Source: Azolla caroliniana (lineage: Eukaryota > Polypodiophyta). From it: 64,000 nt of DNA. Below are positions 59,171 through 64,000 of the stretch, one piece after another; the first letter of the stretch is position 1; every line of letters starts with the position of its first letter. Where the stretch lies: positions 6,882,001 to 6,946,000 of the forward strand of contig JBHGNT010000016.1 of assembly GCA_043228905.1 (NCBI GenBank), in the 5' to 3' direction. Position numbers and translations under genes: made by a program. The notes under the pieces are model-generated. The model was not told where the DNA came from. It ran no database searches and saw nothing but the letters and a program-made list of their open reading frames with translations.

Positions 59171-60029
59171 AAATGACACATGGGACCCAAAATTAAGTAT
59201 TACAGGAGAGTCTCAAGGTTTCTGGTGTGATTAAATACAAACCTATGTGTGTATGTGCATGTTCTCCCATGCCCAAGAGTTACAGTGGGGTGTCCAAATT
59301 TCAAAGATTGTGCTTTGTTGATGTATTGGGAAATTGATAGCAATAAGCGTTTTTGGATGATTTTGAATGGTTCACATCATACTAGTGGGAGGTGCTCCTC
59401 ATTCTCAATCTCTTGAGGGGAGTGTCCAAATGGCATTCATTAACCATGCCTCATTCTCAATGTTATGATTATGATTACAAGTTCAAGGGAGAATGATTGT
59501 ATATCTTTAAATGGTACAAGCAAGATGATATGTGGTTTGGTGCATGGCATGATATGACATGTGGTTGATTTGCATATAGAAAAAGCCACTTATATGAAGA
59601 TGCAATGTAGAGGTAGCTTGTGAATGGAGAGCGAAGATTTGTGAAATTCAAGTAAAAAATGTTGGGGTTCCAACTTCTCCATCCAAAGTTCTAAGGTAAT
59701 AAGAAATCCATGTATTGAACTACGTATCGTGGAAGAACCAAGCCCCCAAGAAAACTCTCTACGGTTTTCGCCTAGAAGCTATGGTTGGGGTACCTCTTAC
59801 ATTGGGACCACATGCCACATCCACATTGAAACCCTTTGACCTCCCACTTCTTTTCGAGAGACTTGGATGGAAATGAAACTAGGCCTAGTATAAAGCCATT
59901 TCCTTATAGAACATGTTTTTTTACTAGAACCATTTAGCTTATAAAATTTTACATATGAAATTAATATATACAAATCCCTGTAGGGACGCAATAGGTCATC
60001 TTATGTGGATGCCCACCGACTCAATAAAA
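59171..60029. other. Intergenic, no gene supported
   Basis: AT-rich sequence without a recognisable domain or repeat border. Confidence 0.5.
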
Positions 60030-60870
60030 GGGGAGGTCGACCATTGCTAGATGAAGGCTAGTGGTTGTCTTTCAACTCCATTGAAGTCGCCCTTGAGGCC
60101 ATCATATTGGTTTTTTAGAGTGGTTACAACTTCACTCCATATCTCTTGCATTAACACTATTGGGTGCGCGGTTTGGTTGGAGAAGACCCGTCTACACCGT
60201 TGTTTCTAGAGAGTCCAAAGAGTTATTGGGCTGATCAATTCCAACACAACTTGGGATTTGGCTTTGATAGGAGTTGAGTGGACATTGTCGATGGTGGAGA
60301 AAAAAACCTCTTGTGTTTTTATCACCAAAGCCATCCCCTCCCGATGCTCGTATCTGTCAATTGGGGCCTGCCATGATAGCCAACATATATTTCCCCACTT
60401 GATTAAGCCTTGCACTTGGAGTAATTGCAATAACCGGCCAACCCCCTGCCATATTCGATGGGACTCTAGGCAGTCCCACAAAGCGTGTCGGATTTATTCT
60501 ATTGCATTTGGGCACACTACACAATTAGGAGAGCTAAGGTTCCCATGCTGCCATGCACCAACCGGTAGTGACCTATGTATTAATAGCCATTGGAAAGTGG
60601 TGATTCGTCGTGCGTGTTGTTGTTTCCAGATTTTTTTCCAAAACTTGGTTATAATTGTGTGAGGAACATGATATGTGTGCTAGACCTTTGTAACAGCCGC
60701 CTCTCGGGCGGTTTGAGCAGCTAGAATATGGCGACCCAATCTAGTACCCCATTTTTGTTGTAAACCAATTGTCTCATGGGCCAAATTTGGCCTTAGAAGA
60801 CGTTGATATGTCTTTCTTTCTTTCTCTAGTCATGAATTGTGGTCCTGTCATAGTATTGGAGCACTACCCA
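60030..60870 (-). pseudogene. LINE 3' end, RT zinc-binding domain remnant
   Basis: Read on the - strand: WLLIHRSLPVGAW, SPNCVVCPNAIE, IRHALWDCLESHRIWQGV (60600-60430). The C..C ... H ... C pattern with the LP-G and ALW-C context is the zf-RVT domain found at the C-terminus of plant LINE polymerases. A stop separates AIE from IRHAL and others lie upstream. The C-terminal extension follows to about 60060 (VVLELISPITLWTL, IVLMQEIWSEVVTTLKNQ). No poly(A) tail or full RT is seen. Confidence 0.7.
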
Positions 60871-61032
60871 AAAACTCCTATTTATATCTCATACATTCCT
60901 TGAACTAATGCTATGAGACATTAGTTGCTTTTGTGCATAGAGGCTAGGAATACCCTTCTTTGCTAGTATTCTTGTTGGTAATAGTTCAATCATGATTTTG
61001 GGGGCTTTTCTTAGATGATCCTATCCATCCCA

Positions 61033-61635
61033 TGTTGAAAGTTACACCAACTAAAAAGTGAAGAATGAGAGCTTGAAATGGTAAATAAAGGATACTTGGA
61101 TAGTGCAAGAACGCAAAATAGTGAAAGAAGGAAGATAAGATGGGAATTTTTTGGAACTGTAAAGAATCGGATATGATTTTGTGTAGCGAAAGATATGTGT
61201 GTTTTGTGTGTGTATGTGTGAGAGAAAAGAGAGGAGAGAAGAGAAACACAAGATAGCCAAAAGAGAAAATGAAGTACTCAAGAAGAATGTGTATATTAAC
61301 AAGGAGAATATGTAGTACAAGAATGTAGCATTACAAGGAGCAACAACCGACACTATATGAAGTAGGAGGAAGGTGCTTTATATAAGGTCACCCTCTCTCC
61401 TCATTAAACACCCATAGTCTCTCTAGAGGTATAGAAGCTCATGGGTCATGGGGAATGTAGAAGCTCATTAGTTATGTGGAATATGAAACTCATTTAAAGT
61501 TATGTGTCATAGAATATGATTCTATGACACATAGTTAATGTGTAGAGAGTAGTGGTGACTTTTGACCTTTGAGTGCTCATAGATTCTCAAAGGGTGTGTT
61601 CACACACTAGACTAAGTTGAGCTTGATTCTCAACA
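61033..61635 (-). repeat. C2 3' LTR
   Basis: On the - strand it starts TGTTGAGAATC and ends TTTCAACA, giving a TGTTGA/TCAACA pair. TATATAAAG lies at about 61384-61376. The polypurine tract TTTGAGGGGCG precedes it (61646-61636). Confidence 0.7.
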
Positions 61636-61639
61636 CGCC

Positions 61640-63516
61640 CCTCAAACTCAACTTGGATCAGCTTCCTTTGGTTGATGTCCGGTTCTCTCTTGTACTCCCC
61701 CTCAAGTGTCCAACATCCGGTTTTGCTTTCGGTGTTGTCCGACTTCTGTTCGGTTTTCGGCATTGGCATTTTCGTGGCATTTTCGGTTCGTCCCCCTCAA
61801 GCCTATGGCGAAGGCTTGTAGTGTTAAATGGTCGAAGGCCGAGTGCTTGCATCTCTGCATCCATGGATGCTAACCATCGGGGGTCACAAGAAGCTTTTGT
61901 AAAGCTTTCGGGCTCTTGTTCGATCGTGACCTTCATCGCGAAGGCGTGATGATGGGCTATATACTCGTTTTAGCCGAACCGAGTGACCGCGTTCTTCTCT
62001 CGAGATGAGCATTGGAGTTTTTCATTTGTTGTGGCAATTACTTTCTTTACACCAGGTGTCCTCATGATGGGTACATCGAAGCCACCAAACTCACTATCGA
62101 GTGAGTGAGTCAATTCGTTGTTGTCGAAGTGATCGTCTTCATATTCTAGCATTTTGGCCTAGCCTTTGTCAATCTTCGGACTTGGCCGAGATGTGCTTTG
62201 GTCGCTGGGGGGCTCTTGTGGCCCACTGAGCCTTGTTGTGATTGGATTTTCTTTGAACATATGCCTCAATTGACCTTCGTCTTCTATCTCTTGGTTGGCC
62301 AAGTTCGGGTTGACTGGAAATGATTCGGGAGGAGTCGGTTCAAGTTCGTACCATGACGTTGATTCGTCAAAGACGACATCCCGATTTACACGAACCTTCC
62401 GAGTAGAGGGGTTGAAGCACTTGTACCCTGTTTTGCTACAATGAGTACCCTACCAGGATACACTTCTCCGACTTGGGATCTAGCTTTTGCCGCTTTTCGT
62501 CGAGAATGTGTACATATGCAAGTGAGTCGAATATCCTTATATGGGATAGATCCGACTTCTTCCCATAGTACTTCTTGTGAGGGGTAAGTTCGTGCGCTCC
62601 GGATGTTGTGCACCAGTTCCTGAGGTAAACGACATTGTTTCTTGCTTCGGCCCAATATGACTTCGACATGTGCTTCTCGTTTAGCATGACACATGCTACT
62701 TTGAGGTTGTGCCGATTTTTGCGTTTGGCTACTCCGTTCTATTTTGGTGTATGTCGACATGAAAATTCTCGTCGAATTCCTTCTTATTGAAGGTATGTCA
62801 TGAATGCATCGGAGAAGTATTCCTTGCCTCCTTCTAACCGAAGACATCATACATGTTGGCCTATGGCTTTCTCGACTTCATTCTTAAAATTTTGGAAGTG
62901 TCCTCTCCTTCGGGAACGGGTACCGGTGTTGCTTGCCGAATTGGCAAGCTGCACATACGCCTTCAATCTCTTTCTCTTTGAAGGTTGGGAGCCCGATGAA
63001 GACTCCTTTTGATTGCATCCCCTTGAGCTTTTGGAGGTTGATATGGCCGATTCTCTTATGCCATAGCTCTATGTCGATGTCGTCTTTGGTGCCTTTTGCA
63101 AACATGGCCAATTTCATCTCGTGCGAATCGAGAATGAACATTCGGCCTTCCCTTTGACCGCGAGCGATGAGTCGACCTTCCTTCTCGATGAAGCAACCAA
63201 CTTGGTTGAAGAGGACTTGCATGCCTTGCTCTACAATTTGGCCAACTGAGACCAAATTATTCGTGATGGTCAGTACATGCAAGACATTCTTAATGTATGT
63301 TTTGTTTCCTTCGTTCCTGAATGGGACATTACTGATGTGCCGAATTGGATGAGTAGTGTCGTCTCCGGTCTCGATATAGCCAGGTCGGTCCAACTCTTGC
63401 AAGTCTTGGAAGCATTCTTCATGAGATGTCATATGATTCGAAGCACGGGAGTTGACGAACCATACGTCTTCCGAACATGAGGCACTAGTTGAAGTAGAAG
63501 CCAACATCACGAACAT
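61640..63516 (-). pseudogene. C2 pol remnant (protease, integrase, start of RT)
   Basis: On the - strand: protease with the active site changed to WFVNSRASNHMT (the family has D-S-G-A; Asp and Gly are lost through G-to-A type changes); the pre-integrase zinc region LWHKRIGHIN ... CAACQFGKQHR (open frame 63516-62884); integrase end RNWCTTSGAHELTPHKKYYGKKSD and DPKSEKCILVGYS (about 62650-62440); linker to VTRFG.NEYIAHHHAFA; RT start PRWLASMDAEMQAL (about 61880). It then joins PRKCQCRKPNRSRTTPKAKPD and KLSLRG at the polypurine tract. About 2 kb of RT and RNase H are absent compared with C1. It cannot move by itself. Confidence 0.8.
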
Positions 63517-63559
63517 TCCACCATGGTCTTCAATCGGAGTTGGTAGCGTAATTGGTGAG

Positions 63560-64000
63560 TTATCGGCTTGTAGAAGTCAACTCACGCTTCTTCTTTTGGT
63601 ACTCTTCTTCGTGGTGGCCGATTTTGCCGCAATATCTGCACTCGATTGAGTTTTGTTGGTTTGGACCAGCATGGAAGCCCCCCCTTCTTCCGAACATTCC
63701 TCTATTGTTTCCGCCGAAATTGGGAGTTATTTTCATAGGTTGGACCCCATCCACGTAGTCCTCGGACGAATTGGCCTCTTCTTGCTTGATCGCATCCTCT
63801 TCCTCCGTTTGAGTGTATGTAGAGCATGTGGCCTTCTGAGGTGTTGCTCCTTGTTCAAACATGGTTTTCTTCAACCAACAACATTGATTGAAGATCGAAG
63901 AAAGAGGGAGGATTCTACATTGCTAAGACAACGGTTCTCATCGCGCCCAACCGTGGTGCGAGGCCGCCTAGGCATATTTGCACCATCTCATCATCCTCCA
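63560..64000 (-). pseudogene. gag: C2 gag (UBN2-type), partial
   Basis: On the - strand it enters from the window edge with EDDEMVQICLGGLAPRLGAM, then SFFDLQSMLLVEENHV, a linker, and the zinc knuckle CRYCGKIGHHEEEY, whose last Cys is Tyr. This is the copia gag (UBN2) pattern. Stops occur between (for example after TVVLAM). Confidence 0.78.

Larger units (their letters stand above)
61033..64000 (-). mobile_element. C2: Ty1/copia element, internally deleted, runs off the window
   Basis: On the - strand from 64000 down: gag, zinc knuckle, protease, pre-integrase domain, integrase, start of RT, then a jump to the 3' end of the coding region, polypurine tract and 3' LTR. RT and RNase H cores are missing. 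It resembles C1. The 5' LTR lies beyond the window. Confidence 0.85.

Overview
This window looks like a repeat-rich intergenic stretch of a land-plant nuclear chromosome. It holds Ty3/gypsy and Ty1/copia LTR retrotransposons and a LINE remnant. The primer-binding sites match, as far as I recall it, the 3' end of plant tRNA-Trp. There are spliced genes with GT-AG introns, and one plant-like short-chain dehydrogenase exon. I cannot name the species. Almost all recognisable coding sequence belongs to mobile elements, mostly decayed.

Layout. 1-4339: the 3' part of G1, a GC-rich gypsy element on +, inserted in a decayed relative on - (4340-5418). 5419-24652: a three-level nest. N1, a gag-only LTR element on + (5419-6057 and 20842-24652), contains T1, a Tat/Athila-like gypsy on - with a large extra ORF (6058-14682 and 20318-20841). 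T1 contains N2, a second gag-only element on + with both LTRs (14683-20317). 24653-35901: two inverted, diverged copies (D-A on +, D-B on -) of an unassigned DNA-transposon-like family. Between them lie a HAD/FCP1-like gene on - and a 5'-truncated copia (C1). 35902-36925: a gypsy fragment on -. 37447-45146: G2, an AT-rich, complete-ended relative of G1 flanked by ACGT. 48008-48791: the only plausible host gene, a GC-rich SDR exon on -. 51135-54533: microsatellites. 57645-59170: minisatellites. 60030-60870: a LINE 3' end on -. 61033-64000: a copia (C2) on -, continuing past the window.

How the parts work together. G1 and G2 encode protease, RT, RNase H and integrase. N1 and N2 have only gag plus a long array apparently amplified from a gag motif. 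All four share LTR tips starting TGTCGTGAAG and the same polypurine tract context, and N1, N2 and G2 share the tRNA-Trp primer site. All four also carry a short hairpin at a fixed distance before the 3' LTR, whose stem co-varies between copies. This reads as an autonomous/non-autonomous partnership. The most novel-looking items are this hairpin, the unassigned DDE-like family with its palindromic intron satellite, the antisense tRNA-like modules in the G2 LTRs, and the exclusively C-to-T-compatible stop codons of T1.
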